Shown here piece by piece: positions 24,434-36,071 of a stretch of DNA of 64,000 nt. Where the stretch lies: assembly GCA_022605405.1 (NCBI GenBank), contig JABYQQ010000030.1, positions 310,001 to 374,000 of the forward strand, written 5' to 3'. Under the pieces are notes generated by a model. The model saw only the letters and a program-made list of their open reading frames with translations, was not told the DNA's origin and did not search any database. Origin of the DNA: Earliella scabrosa. Taxonomy: Eukaryota; Basidiomycota; Agaricomycetes; Polyporales; Polyporaceae. Within the stretch, counting starts at the first letter, position 1. Every line of letters begins with the position of its first letter. Position numbers and translations under genes: made by a program.

Positions 24434-26062
24434 ATGAGCTTCAAGAAGAGGCAAGTCGAGCAACGCACTGTACTTTGTCTACTCTCTCACATTGCACCAC
24501 AGCAAACTCGACCTCCTCATCCGTGTCCGCTACCAAAACCCGCTTCCAGCCCCGCCATGTCCACCCAAGCTCCTTGAAATCCCCACCGACCCCCTGCGTT
24601 ATGCACGCCCCGAGTTTCTGGACGACATTGCAGCGTCCACACCCCTGCCAATGGTTGTTGATGGAGAGCTAGGGATGCCATTAGAGCTCTCGCGCTGGGA
24701 TTGTCTATGGGAGGAGAACGGAGACGATTCAGGTGCGTGTGTCCCCTCGCGCTTCTCGTCCAGCTGCTCAGCACACCTGTCCACGGCCTCGCGCGTGCAT
24801 GCAGAACTTAACCCAGACCCAAAGAACTTGCCAAAACTTGACCCCAGGGACCAGTTCTTACTGGGCGACCCCACATCCTCGTCTACGCCCTTCATCGGCG
24901 CCGGTCCTTCCTCCGGAACGTCCACACCGCTGTCATCAGTACCGCACGTTCCGTGGTTGAGGAAAACGGAGTATCTCAGCCGTGACGGCACCACGCGCTC
25001 ATCCTTGTCACAAGAAGTGTTCGTCCCTATCGTGTGTCGCGACTTGTGACGCGCCTCACCCTGTTTCCTTGCACAGGAAGCAAAACATCGAGGCAGCCAT
25101 CGACGTCTCGCGCAATGCCCAACTGCGCGACATTGACGCGTCTTTTGCTGCCATCGAAAAGTCAGAACTGGCGGGTTTGCGACATCCCACCAAGCCCGAG
25201 CTGACGGCAGTCGAGGCGTTCGACATCCTCCCAGATGCGGACATATGGGCGAATGCATACGACCTGTTCAGATTCTCTGAAAGACCGGGTGACAGGCCGC
25301 TAGAGGCAAGTTTCGGTTTTTGTGTTTACCTTGACCGCCCGTGTCAACTGACGTGCCACAGCTTGAAGACCCGCGTTTGGACTGCGCCGTCTTACGACCG
25401 ATGGAGGCCGATGGAGATCACTTCCTGGCTTATTATCTCACAAAGGAAGACGAGGATGCGTTGCAGTTCAAGCACGACAGGCTTGCACGTTCTCCGGACG
25501 ACCCACTGGAAGACGAGGTGAGCTTTCTTGTTGCGTCGCGAGGTGTCTTGCCTACCAACCCGTGTCCACAGCCCGCCCTCTTCCACTTCGTGCGAGACTA
25601 CGAGACGGTCAAGGTCGAGCAAGAGGTCCCGAACGAGTTCCTGCTCGTGCTAGACGAAGGGCTAGACGAATTCGACAGCAAGGGCCGGCCAAAGGGCGCA
25701 TACTACAAGAACATCGAGCGCAAGATGCTTCTAAAGAAGAAGCGTGTAAATGTACGAGCACATGGTTGAGTTCATCCGCTGTACTGACTAGGTTCACCCA
25801 CTTCCAGACCTACGAGTCGTATGGCGACAAGTGGGACGTCGTCAAACTCAAGCACGTGCCAATGAGCACAGATGAACAACAGGAGCGTGAGGAGGCCCTC
25901 GCCGAGGTCGTCGATCCCCTGTTCCCCTTGGCGCGGGCCGACGCGGACGCCGATGCAGAGGGCGAGCTTGATGACTCCCTCGGTCTCAACGGTTCTGCCG
26001 GGGACGGTGGACATGGTGGCCGTAACCCCATCGCTGATGCGATAGATGTATTTGGCGAGTAG
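24434..26062 (+). CDS. PAF1: PAF1, RNA polymerase II-associated factor 1
   Basis: Core subunit of the nuclear PAF1 complex, which couples Pol II elongation to histone H2B ubiquitylation and H3K4 methylation. Seven exons: 24434-24450, 24503-24732, 24805-25018, 25077-25305, 25362-25517, 25572-25751 and 25808-26062, giving 426 aa. Family landmarks are the N-terminal KLDLLIRVRYQNPLPAPPCP, then WLRKTEYLSRDG, the DVSRNAQLRDIDASF motif and the C-terminal SYGDKWDVVKLKHV. The C-tail is acidic (DADADAEGELDD) as usual. Introns 1 and 4 start GCAAGT rather than GT; both are needed to keep frame, so two GC-AG introns are inferred. Intron 3 uses the donor GTTCGT. Confidence 0.93.
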
Positions 26063-26620
26063 ATGGCGTGCCCCGCTGGTTTTACTTGATGTGGCTTGCA
26101 TGTACTCTACGCTCTTGCTCTGATGTAATTGCTCTCGTGAATTGCTTTGCCATAGGACATCGTGAACAATGAAAACCGGCCCAGCATGACCACGAGGTGA
26201 TGTGTCTCAATTGACCCTCGTAGTTCCTGCGCTGAATACATGTTTCGGTGTGTCGCTGGGACACGTAGGTGTGCGACATTCTGCCATCGTCGCTCGATTC
26301 GTAGGACCTCGTGTGAAGCCCACTTGTAACGCACGATCATGTTTCGATTCAAGTCGGAGCAACCGCATCGCGGACACATGCCCCTACACACACCTTCCTC
26401 GTATTTGAGGGCGTGTATTCTGTCCACCTCGTAGTGGCTGAGGCCGGCGCCCTCGTCTCGTTATGCCCCAGGCGTATGAGAACCCGGTCAAGTAAGGTGA
26501 GCGGAACATGGCTAGCTAGTTTGCACAACTGCAGATAGCTACAGGTAGTACGCGAGGTGCCATTTTGATGGAGCCACAGTCGTTCCACGAAAATACAGGA
26601 CAAGACTCCCGCGCGTCACA
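26063..26620. other. Intergenic region downstream of PAF1
   Basis: No supported gene. A 106-codon minus-strand frame (26107-26427) has a CPRCGC cluster but no recognisable domain and overlaps the expected PAF1 3' UTR. Confidence 0.35.
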
Positions 26621-26624
26621 AGCA

Positions 26625-26871
26625 TCTGGATATCTTCAAGCGGGATACATCCGAGCTCGCAGGGACTAGCAAGTGCCATGCTCTATTCGGCAGCGGCACG
26701 CCTTGGGCGCGGGATTGGGTCCAGATGTCAGCCCTAGTCCCAAGTTCTCGACAAGACGTCCCTTCGACATCACCGCGAATCATTGCCAGAGAGCGTGATA
26801 AATTCTGTGGCGAGAGGTGGTAGGATGCGTGGAAGGAAGGCCCTCCTGCCATCCCGCCTCATCTCTGCCAC
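26625..26871 (-). repeat. Dispersed repeat, unexpanded copy
   Basis: On the minus strand this reads GTGGCAGAGATGAGGCGGGA, then CTCTGGCAATG, GTCGAAGGG, and finally GCATGGCACTTGC and ATCCCGC. The same succession occurs on the plus strand, split in two: 46901-47040 holds the first half and 49482-49620 the second. In the latter locus a 2.4 kb tandem-repeat block separates the halves. This copy shows the presumed ancestral, uninterrupted form. No coding potential or target-site duplication was recognised. Confidence 0.65.
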
Positions 26872-27059
26872 TTTTCCGTGCTGCCGCCCTCCTTCCGTCC
26901 TGGTTCCATCGACAGTGGTCACGGTTGCGCCGAATCATCTCGTACAGTACGTACACAAATTCATGCAAGTTCATCATACCGATTTCGAAACGTCAAATGT
27001 AGAGACATATCACCGCGCGGTTGACGACTTCAACGAGACCCGGACCCGCTCCGAGGCTC

Positions 27060-30000
27060 CTATTTGCAAGCCAGATTGTGAACTCTCTCCTTCCACGCGC
27101 CATCGGTTTGAGTCATAGACTGACCCTTGCGAATGGGGGTAGTGCGGTCGTCAGCGAGATACTGCTTCAGGTCATCAGGCATCGTGTGAGTGTCCGAGTG
27201 CGCAAACAACGCGCGCATACGGGGAGCATGCTCGAGGACGATGAAGGCGATGAAAGTCGCCACATTGATGGCGTCCAGTGGATTCCTGAGGTCAACCACG
27301 GTACCCTGCTGGTCGGCAATGATCGTTGTCTGGGTGACGATTACGCAAGTATCAGCCTTGCGCATGCGAGGTACACAAATTCAGCAAACCAGAGAGCGAA
27401 CGCACCTCAGGTGTGTAGCGTACAGGGGGCGGGGGCATGTAATGCAAGCACACTGCCATCAATTCGGTCAGATAGTCCCGGAGATCCAGCGCGGCTTTGA
27501 CCCGATCGCCCCATGCACAAGTCATGACACCGACTGGACCGCTAGTGACGAGCCCGTGCACGGGGTAACGGATGATGTTGAATTGGCGAAGGAATGTGAT
27601 GGCTGCAGCATGACAGAGACGTGCTTGCCTTGTGGCTGACGCCGCGGTTGCGTCCTCGACCTCGACAAGCTTATTGAATTCGGCGAGGAATAGCGGTATA
27701 TGCAAGTCCCGACCGCCTTGTTGAGGAGGCGTGGAAGCCGCTGGCGATGGAAGCTTCTCGTCAAGTGACAGCGTCTCCAGACCCAAGTCGTGGTCTGCGC
27801 TAGCATGCCGGTCCTCAAGCAGGAGCTTCTGGGCCGCAGAGACCAGGTCGTCGGGCAGCGACCCATACCCGGTTCTGTCGTCGGTGGTATAAGACAGCTT
27901 GGCAGATGGAACTGCATCGGCAAAGACATTTTGAGTGAAGTGTGGCCTTGACGGCCCAGATACCGCCGGAGCCTTCCGTTTCACTGGCTTCTTCGAATTC
28001 ACTGTCGATTGCCAGATGGAGACACTCTTGGCGACGGCATCGGTGGAGAATACAGACGGGATGGTGAGAGAAATGAGGCCGTCCGCGATGCCTTCCGTGG
28101 GTTCCTCCGGTGTCATCTCTGCAAAGCGAATGGCATCTTCCATGGCCGCATCGGCTTCTGTCCAGTCCTCATAAGCCTCTTGCTCGTAGTCATGATCACT
28201 GGAAGTCTCCGAAGGGGGTGGATGAATGGCACTGAAAACGTCGAAGGCACCATCGAGAGCCGCCGTGATCCCCTTCAATGGATTTGCAGCGTAGGAAAGC
28301 AATGCCTCTCGACTGTCAGAGCAGCATGAGATAAACTATAAATGGGGGCAGGGCCTTCATGTACTCACTCATAACCCACGTCCGCTTGCGCACAGCATAG
28401 GACAACAGCGTGAATCAGTTGATCCCACTGATGGCGGTACGCTGCTTCCTTGTGCGCCTGAACATCGACCGATCCATCGACCGGTTCTAGCGAGAGAGAG
28501 CGGGCCATCTCGACCGTATGCATGATGACGCAGAAGATGCGCCGGACGACTTGCTCGATCGACATTTTCATGACTCCAAGAACGCAATCACCGCGAAATG
28601 CCTCTGTGAATGCGGTGTGCAAGTCCTTTACTATCTCGCGAATTTCCGGGTTGAGACAGAAGTGGCCTGGGGACGGCTGTTATGCTTGTTCAGTGAGGTT
28701 CCCCATGCCATCATTATGTTGACATACCAAACCATTGGCAAAGCAAACCAACCCCGAAGCATGCACGAACTCGACAGGTAATGATACTCTTGTGGAAGGC
28801 GTGCGGGCTTTGCGGAGGGAATATGGCACGACCTTCCGTGCATATAGGTAGTTGACATGAGTTGGAGAATCCCGCACATAACTAGCCGGATGTCAGAGTT
28901 CAGGTCACGCCACATGACATGGACTCACTTGGACGCGCTGAAGTTCATCTTGCTGAAGAGAGTGAATGAGGACAACTGGTTGACAGTATGGATATGTTTG
29001 TGCAGACGTACCTATGGTTATATTTTGAGTCACTTGCTGCAAGAGACTTCGAGTTGGAGACTGAACGAGGCTCTGAGCCAGCTGCTGACCATGTTTCTGA
29101 GCTGTAAGGGCATCAGTCTCAACCTGAAGCAGTCGCCAGGACTCCACATACCGCTGCGATGTGTCCGTCACAGACTGGAGACTGTCAAGGGAGACAGCAC
29201 CCTTCGAGGGCGTGCTGATTGTGGATACGTAGTGAGCCATAGAGTACAACAGTCCAAAGGGTGGGGATACCTCTCTAATTCGATGTGCTTCTGTACGTCG
29301 TCTCTCCAGCGCGTTATTGCACCGCCTTGGTAATGCCATCCATCGATCGAATCGTCACCGATTCCCACCAATTCTACACGAGAGTGTAGGTCGGCTCGCC
29401 ATTGCAGGACAACAACTTCTTCCGGGGCCAAGTTGGTTATGGGAACACACTTGATGCGTTGTAGGGCCATCAGAAGCGCGACAGCATCTATCGGATCACT
29501 GAGGTCGAACACAACATCCTCGATCCCGCCATCCCCATCAGAAGCCAACAGGACTGTTGGCTAAAGTCGCAGTCAGTGCATGGCGTGTCAGTAGGCAAAG
29601 ATGATACTCACAAGGTCATCTCCTTCTTCCACCTGCCCGTGGATCCATCCAACGACAGGTCGAACGAGCGTACTGGAGGGATCACATGCGAGGCCAACTA
29701 AAGGCCCGCGAAACCCGTGCGCTAAACGATGGTAGAGCGCACTCGTCAGGAGGGGCTTGATGCCGTCGACAGAATCGACGCAGAGGACTGCAGGTTCTTC
29801 CGGATCTGTATTGCTGGAACATATCATCTGCCGATCATGCCCAACGCATAGATGGCTGGTATTGTCATCGTCGTCAGTGTCTTCCTCATCGGATTTCGTT
29901 CCATACTGTGCCTGCAGGTCGTCTATCCAACTCGCATCATTATGGAGACTTGCAGGAGGTATGCTGCTCGCTCACCACTTTCAGCATGCTTTTGATCGCA

Positions 30001-30682
30001 TGCGCCGAAGGGTACACAGGAACTGGTTGAACATTCAGCAATGGTGACGCCATCCGGATGACAACATGCAGGTCCTTGGTAGGCGAAAGGGTGTTTGACA
30101 ATTAGCTCCGCCTGTCTATGCAGTCCCATGATAGGGAAGACTCCAGCAGGTGGGGGTTTCGCCACGGCATATGTTACCGACGAGCTGAAGAGGTCAGGAT
30201 CGGGGATGGAACAGCAGTGGAACAAGACGCTTGCCAGAGCTGGTGATTAGGGTACACATGACGTATGATTATGAGGAGCATGTTCATAACTTCCGCGAGC
30301 GTATTTGTACTTGAACACATCCCGAGGCTGTGAGATTGGATCGTGGTCGCTTGTTGAAGGATGGAGGTGTAGACACGGGGCGCCAGCTCGCCGACATCGT
30401 TACCGTCAGCAATGTTTCCACGAATTGCGGCGGTAATCACTCGTGACTGGTGTAGCTGACGAGCCGCGCTGCAGAAAGTTGCTACATCCTGTCAAGGGTG
30501 GCTTGTCAGAGCTTTCAGGTGTGTCGAGGCGAGGAATGATTCATGAAGCGTGGCACCTGAGAGAAGATGGAGAGGGGAACGACAGGCCTCGCTTTGAGAA
30601 GTTGGACATACTGAGCAACGTCAGGTGGATAAATGTTCTGGGTGACTTTCCTGGCTACAGCCTGAGGTGCAGGCGAGGGCAT
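27060..30682 (-). CDS. Lineage-specific multi-exon protein, paralogue A
   Basis: Function unknown. The start (30682) and 3' end are fixed by alignment to paralogue B at 36.0-39.7 kb. Exon 1 is 30557-30682, exon 2 starts at 30488, and the last exons are 27406-~28310 and 27060-27356. About 11 exons give roughly 950-1000 aa; one internal junction (near 29.1-29.3 kb) is unresolved. The order of conserved blocks is VTSILQQATT-like helix, SSVTYAVAKPP, GHDRQMIC, ALYHRLAHGF, FDLSDPIDA, QWRADLHSRV, ARKVVPYSLRKA, HQWDQLIHAVV, LISLTIPSVF, DLHIPLFLAEFNK, GLVTSGPVGVMTCAW and DLRNPLDAINVATF. In the candidate nuclease motif the expected lysine is Asn (EFN) and QxxxY is QARLC, so if it is a PD-(D/E)XK fold the active site looks damaged. 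No disabling mutation was seen. Confidence 0.7.
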
Positions 30683-30835
30683 GCTGCGAGCCTGCGACGT
30701 TAACGTTAACTCGCGACTCGGAGGCGCTCACGCCAATCAACCGTGACTGTCACGTCTGTATCATGAACTTCGGGCGCTCAAACTTCAAGGGCGGCTCTTG
30801 TGTTCAACTTCCAGTTGGATGTGCTGACTGATCAC

Positions 30836-30985
30836 CTATGCTCTTCAGGCAGATGCTGAGGCCTGAGGGACGGGCGATGAACGTTTCGACGACCGATGCG
30901 CATCGCTTTTACGAGCATTGCGAGAGACGTTGCTGGATGTGGACAACCCAAACTGGATGGATGCGCTCTCGCAGCGTCCCCGCAT
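30836..30985 (+). pseudogene. Relic of a GNAT acetyltransferase 3' end
   Basis: Short pieces in shifted frames reproduce the last coding part of the intact GNAT gene at 50.9-52.0 kb: QADAEA (QADTQA in the intact gene), VSTTDAHRFYE (VVTTDAYRFYE), and, one frame over, LLDVDNPNWMDA (WLGVDNPAWTGA). At least two frameshifts and a stop separate them, and nothing of the acetyl-CoA-binding core is present. It lies just upstream of the start of paralogue A. Intron positions are not visible in so short a piece. Confidence 0.7.
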
Positions 30986-31412
30986 CTGACCAGATACTCA
31001 ATCATCCTCAACGTATCGACACTAGCATACTCGTCGCTCGACTGAGCATATCGAATCGCCAGCACGGGTGTAGAAGAACCAGTCGTAGCAGCGCGAGAAT
31101 GAGATATGAATAACGACAGCAAGGCAGCACGAACCATCCACGACAGCAAATACTGGTCACTAGGCATAAACAACCGTTCGGAGAGGTATGTGGTATGGCG
31201 GCGAGTATCGGGGACCGAGCAGTGTTCCATACGAATACAACATTACATAGTTCAGGGCGGCAGCGATTCATAGCGTGTTCCATACAGTAAGTGATCGTCA
31301 GCGCGGGCAGCGTCCAGGTCTTCTGTGCGTGGTTCTAAACAATGTATAGGTGCATGTCCAGAGCGCAGACAAAAAGGGATTCCAATGCCGGAAACACAGT
31401 CCATCTCCGTCC
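30986..31412. other. Intergenic region
   Basis: Between the GNAT relic and the 3' end of the GH5 gene. A 132-codon minus-strand frame (30832-31230) overlaps the relic and shows no recognised domain; I do not call it a gene. Confidence 0.35.
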
Positions 31413-34207
31413 TTAAACGGAGCGCGGCGCAGGCGTAGCGCGCGCCGCCCGAGCCGCGACCGGAGCAGGGGGAGTCGCTTCCCCACACACCGCCGCAGTC
31501 GACCCAACCGGCGGGCCCCACGCGTCCGGATACACGCACCCAGCAATCGGCGCCGCCGCAAGACTCGTATCAGCAGCGTCCGCCCACCCGTCGCCAGCCG
31601 AGACCGTCGCGGCGGAGAACGTCGGCGTGGGCAGCGTGGGGACCGCACTCGTCGCGGTGTACATGGGCAGCTGAGCGGGGTCCGCGCCGTTCACGTTCGA
31701 GATCTCGGGCGGGGGGTACTGCGAGAAGGACGCGACGGCCGTCGCGGCGATCGTGCCCGCGCCCTCGCCGCCGGTCTGCCACGGCTGGTAGTTGCCGTCC
31801 CAGGGGTTGTTCGAAGGGAAGTTGAGAGACTCGCAGAGGCCGAGAGCTTCGCGTGGGTCGGACGGAATCCAGCCTAAGCGCCGCACGACTCAGGACCCGG
31901 CTGGGATTCGCGGGGAAGACGACGGAAGGGACTCACCGTTGTCAAGACCCAACTTGTACGACCAGAAGGGTGCCTCAACCTTGCCCGTCACGGACGAATT
32001 TCCGATCTTCCATGTCCAGAAGAAGTACCCCGGGAGAGCCATGGAGTCCGTCTGCGACATGATAAAGTTCTTGATTGCGCTCTTCATGTCCTCCGTCCAG
32101 GTGGGCCAGTCGTTCCACTGAGGGCACTCCGCAACGTCCGACTCGCCTTCGACGCCGAGGAGCCACTTTCCGCAATTGTTGATCGCGCCGCTGAACTCAC
32201 CCGAGATGGTGATGCCGAAGTCACGCTGAGACTGATTGTTCGAGTACGTGATGCATCCCATCTGGGGCCAGTAGTCGAGCGGGTGATTGAAGTCGCCGCC
32301 AAAGGCCTATGGTGCGGTGTTAGAAGATATGGTCAGATCAGGATGAGAAGGAGACGCACGACGTAGGGATGTGTGTCGAGGATGATCCGCTGAGAGAGTG
32401 GTCAGCAGCCACGTCGGAGGCGACAAAGAAGAGGAGAGGCGTACATCCGAGCCAGGCAAGAAGTCCTTCCATGTGTCGGGACCCTGGAAGCCGTCGTGGA
32501 TCACAATATACGCACCCTTGCCGATCCCAGTCTGCCAAATGTCAGGTGAGACATGCATGGAAGCGCAGGGATCGACGGACAGGAATGCACTCACGATTTC
32601 CCGAATCATGTCGTGCGCCTGCAGGTAACTGCGCAGTCAAGAACTTGAGCTTTGCGTGCCCAAGCATGTAGGTGAAAGCACTCACAATCGCGTGAGCTGG
32701 TCCCGGCCGATGATCCCCATCAACGCCTCGTTGATGATCCCAAACATTGGAACCACGTCCTGGTACTCCTGCTGACTGATGAACTCGGCGATGTACCGTA
32801 TGTAGTCCATCGTCCGCTGCGCGTTCGCGAGGCCCATGTATCCATTGAGGAAGTTGATCGGCCCCTGACGCCCGGAGTGGTTGTACCCGTTCTGGGAGCC
32901 GGGCACGGTGTGCAGCTCGAGGTAGATGCGCAGCCCATACTTGCGCGCCCACTTGAACGCGAGCAGAACGTAGTTCCACGCGGTCTTGGCGAGGAAGGGC
33001 TCGCCCGGCCAGGTCTCGATCGCCCAGTAGGGGATAGGCAGCCTGATCCAGTTCAGCCCCGCGCCTGCGATCTGCGCGAAGTCCTGCTCGGTCTGTGTGT
33101 ACCAAGACACCAATCGTGAACAGTTCCGCGAGATAAGATAGGAGAGGGGAGACGCACGATGAACGTCCTGTAGTGCTCCTCGAGCTGTTGGATGCCGCCA
33201 CCCTCACTCGTGTCGTTCAGCATGGCAACGCTGAGGCTCCATTCGTCGACAGCTCGCCCGCCAGGTATTGCCGGGTTGGGCGTGACGGTCTGGTACTTCT
33301 CGTACAGAGCGGGGACGATGAACGGCTCAGTCACCAACCAACCGCCGAGGTTGACGCCACGAATCTGGTCCGTGCCATAATCCCACGGCTCGTTCAGCGC
33401 AGGTGTGAAAGACTGCGCACGGGCACTGTTGTTGAACGGATTTGTCGGGTCGTCGACCCCTGCACGCGGTCGGAAGGGCAGACGCCAACATCATCGAGTG
33501 CGCGAGGAGTGGGAGGAGAAGGCGAAGCGTCCGGGAGGAATATCACGACGTCATAGTCAGCGACGGTGTGGGAAGCGCGATATGAAGTCGAACGCACAGA
33601 ATCCGCCAAACGAGTTGCTGTACGTGAACGTTGTCCCGTCCGCAAGCGTGATGAGCGAACCATCACCACCCGTTATCGCGCCTGTAGGAGACTCGGGATT
33701 TGATCCATCGCCGCCCGAGCCTGAGCCTCCGCTCCCTCCAGGGCCGGAGCCAGAGCCAGAGTTGTTCTTAATGACGGTAAAGTATACCGGCAAAATAACA
33801 GCAAGTACGATCACGACGATCGCGGCAGCCCCGAGACCGAGCCAGACGAAACGTCGTTGGCGCCTTGTGTGGGCAGAAGCGAGTCCTTTCTCAGAAACGA
33901 CTGGCACAGGAATGTCAGAGTCGTGCCGGGCTGGGTCGTCCAAGAGGATCGGGCGAGAAGGACTGGGAGAAGGCCCGGGGGTCACATCACCAACATATGA
34001 GCCTCGAGCTGGTGTGGCGAAGGGGTTTGAGGCTGGAGTGGTGGGGAAGGGCGTCTCGGAAGCGTTCATGTTCATGTTGGCGTCGAGAAGCGGTGTGCCA
34101 TGTTCATTAACGTTCGCCGCAGAGTTTGAGGTTGGCACATGTGCGTCGGCGTCGGCGAAGGGTGAGCGAGTGAAGTAGGAGAGGTCTTCTCGAGAGCCCG
34201 AGGACAT
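31413..34207 (-). CDS. GH5 exo-1,3-beta-glucanase, type II membrane protein
   Basis: Predicted glucan 1,3-beta-glucosidase acting on cell-wall beta-glucan outside the plasma membrane. Eight exons: 33598-34207, 33158-33459, 32686-33092, 32595-32628, 32445-32531, 32360-32389, 31937-32306 and 31413-31873, giving 766 aa. An N-terminal cytoplasmic tail of about 130 residues is followed by one membrane anchor (FVWLGLGAAAIVVIVLAVIL) and a Gly/Ser-rich stalk. The catalytic domain has RGVNLGGWLVTEPFI, LNWIRLPIPYWAIE, the acid/base glutamate in GIINEALMG and the nucleophile glutamate in TISGEFSGAINNCG, as in the exo-glucanase subfamily of GH5 (glucosidase D type). The C-terminal ~120 residues are Ala/Pro/Thr-rich with no known domain. 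Exons of 30 and 34 nt are unusually short but keep frame. Confidence 0.92.
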
Positions 34208-35125
34208 GACTGTTCGAGGAGAGGAGAGGCCTGGCCTGGATGGGGGTGGAGGAGGGCCCGTACGTGCGAGGGATGCCGAGCGTAGGAGGCCGGGTTGAAA
34301 AACCTAGAGGAAGGGGGCGGTTCCCACTCCGCAGAGGAAGCGTTGTGCAGCATCTATTAATATTGATAGCGGGGAGGAGTTGCCGAGGGCGGACGGCCGG
34401 AGGGCACAAGGGGGAGATAAGATGTGGTGGATGGTGGATGGAACGCGAGGAGGGCGTCCATAACGATAGGCCGGAGAAGGCGTGGAGATGGTCACTTGGC
34501 GATCAGCCATTCGAAAGCGGTGGAAGAACGCGGGCGTGACGCACCGCGCAGTGCACGGGCTGCTGGATATGCACCAGCCGGGCTGTCTGACGCGCTGAAT
34601 GCGACGGGAATAGCTTGGGGGTGTGTCTTCGTGAGAGTGTGTGAGGGGCGGATTACGCCGTCAAGACGGGCAAGGTGGACCGCAGCGAGCGCGCGGCGAG
34701 AGTTATCTGCAGGGCGCGGGGCCAACGAGGGCCGAACGAACGCGCGGCGAAATCGCGAAGGTTTGAAGGCGGTCGCAGTCGGGGGCCGGAGGGAGGATAT
34801 GGACGCGCACCTTTCCCTGGGCCCGTGTATTCGATCCGGCACGGACATCCATCGCGCCGACACTTGCGCTGGCGAGTGCGCCCGTGCAAAGGACCCGGCG
34901 CGCGCGTGTCTGTGAAGCGGTGAAAACAGAGCAAGCCAGGGCGGTGGCGGAGAGCTTTGAGCTTGAAGACATTTGAGACTAGTCGACTGCTGGACTAATC
35001 GCGAGTGGCGGTCAGAGACAGAGAGCGGTGGCGTCTGGCAGGCGTAGCAGCCACTCTTTCCTGGGCCATCGGCGTCATGATGCATGATGTCCCAGCCACA
35101 GCCGCGCATACTTGACTTGTATCAA
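34208..35125. other. Promoter-side intergenic region of the GH5 gene
   Basis: About 0.9 kb upstream of the GH5 start. Long overlapping frames on both strands reflect high GC rather than genes; none has a recognisable product. Confidence 0.4.
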
Positions 35126-35227
35126 TTCAGCTCGCCATGACTGTCCAGCCTGGGCTCTAGCTTCCGCCCTCCGAGTCGGAAGTACTATGTAGTCCTCCTG
35201 CCGGAGCGCCATCCTCTCTCCTCCATC
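35126..35227 (+). repeat. Duplicated fragment of the uracil phosphoribosyltransferase promoter
   Basis: This stretch shares ordered blocks with 40088-40195, just upstream of the UPRT start: TCAGCT, TGTCCAGCCTG, GCTCTAGCTTCCGCCCTCCG, CCGGAGCGCC and CCTCTCTCCTCCATCGAT. Similarity ends at the same place on both sides, well before the UPRT coding region. It lies 3' of paralogue B, whereas the true promoter lies 5' of it. Confidence 0.75.
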
Positions 35228-36071
35228 GATCGTATCGCTGGCCAGGGCGTTCTGAGACTTGCACTAGGCTAATACTGCGCGAAGTACTCTCAGTGTGCGT
35301 CTTTCGAATTCCCAACTGTCGGCAAACCAACAAGAGTATCGTGGAATACAGACAGCGCCAATCCCTCTGACTCTGAGGACGTTGCCTCTTTCCCTTGAAC
35401 AGTGGGCGAACCGACAGCAAACAAGAACGGGACAATCCGTCTCCGGCCACACGAGTCTTCCACCCACGCCAGCACACCTTCGTACCACTCCGGGTCATCC
35501 CACTCCTCGTCCGAGTCTTCATCTGCAGCCACCTCTCGCTCTCCTCCGAGTCTTGATCTCCATCACGGCACGAAGCCCAGTCCTTGGGTTCCAGCGACGA
35601 TTGACCAGCGGCGCGGTGTCCGGACTGCGTTCCTTCTAGGCTGCGCTCCTCGGGTTGACGGTCGTGGTTCTCGTCTGGGAAACCTCCTTCATGGCTCGGG
35701 GAACCGCCGGGGCCAACGGAGCCAGCAGGACCGGCATTGCCGCTCGGCTCACCAGTACCTTCAGTAACATCCATCCACTGATTGTCAGGCTCGGTGTCTT
35801 TCCATGCTAGGTATATAGCTCGAACAGCAACGACGGTGCTACCATACGCGACGTTGGTGTCTGCAAGTATCCTGCCTATCATGGGAGCGCGGGTGAACAG
35901 CTTGTAGAGCTTTCGGCCTGTGTTGGCTAGTATAACGAAGTGGTATAGGGAGCGAGGAGCGATATGTATGCAATCTAGCGTTTGAAAGCTATAGTAATGT
36001 TGCTGTGGCTCGGGATGAGGTCGTTGTGCGGAGGGATTACTGAACGTTCGAACATCCAGAGCACCATCCAT
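35157..36071 (-). CDS. Doubtful 304-codon open frame
   Basis: The frame is open from an ATG at 36071 to 35157, overlapping the last 35 bp of paralogue B in another phase and running antisense through the duplicated UPRT-promoter fragment. Its first ~110 residues look protein-like (NTGRKLYKLFTRAPMIGRIL, VAVRAIYLAWKD); the rest is low-complexity and Gly/Pro/Arg-rich. No domain was recognised. It may be a chance frame in GC-rich DNA, or an eroded exon set of a neighbouring gene. Confidence 0.2.
   Translation of the reverse strand: MDGALDVRTFSNPSAQRPHPEPQQHYYSFQTLDCIHIAPRSLYHFVILANTGRKLYKLFTRAPMIGRILADTNVAYGSTVVAVRAIYLAWKDTEPDNQWMDVTEGTGEPSGNAGPAGSVGPGGSPSHEGGFPDENHDRQPEERSLEGTQSGHRAAGQSSLEPKDWASCRDGDQDSEESERWLQMKTRTRSGMTRSGTKVCWRGWKTRVAGDGLSRSCLLSVRPLFKGKRQRPQSQRDWRCLYSTILLLVCRQLGIRKTHTESTSRSISLVQVSERPGQRYDRWRREDGAPAGGLHSTSDSEGGS

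Noticed and set aside
26107..26427. 106-codon frame with a CPRCGC cluster as a zinc-binding protein
   Set aside because: Single cluster only, antisense to the PAF1 3' region, no second ligand pair or homologous context.
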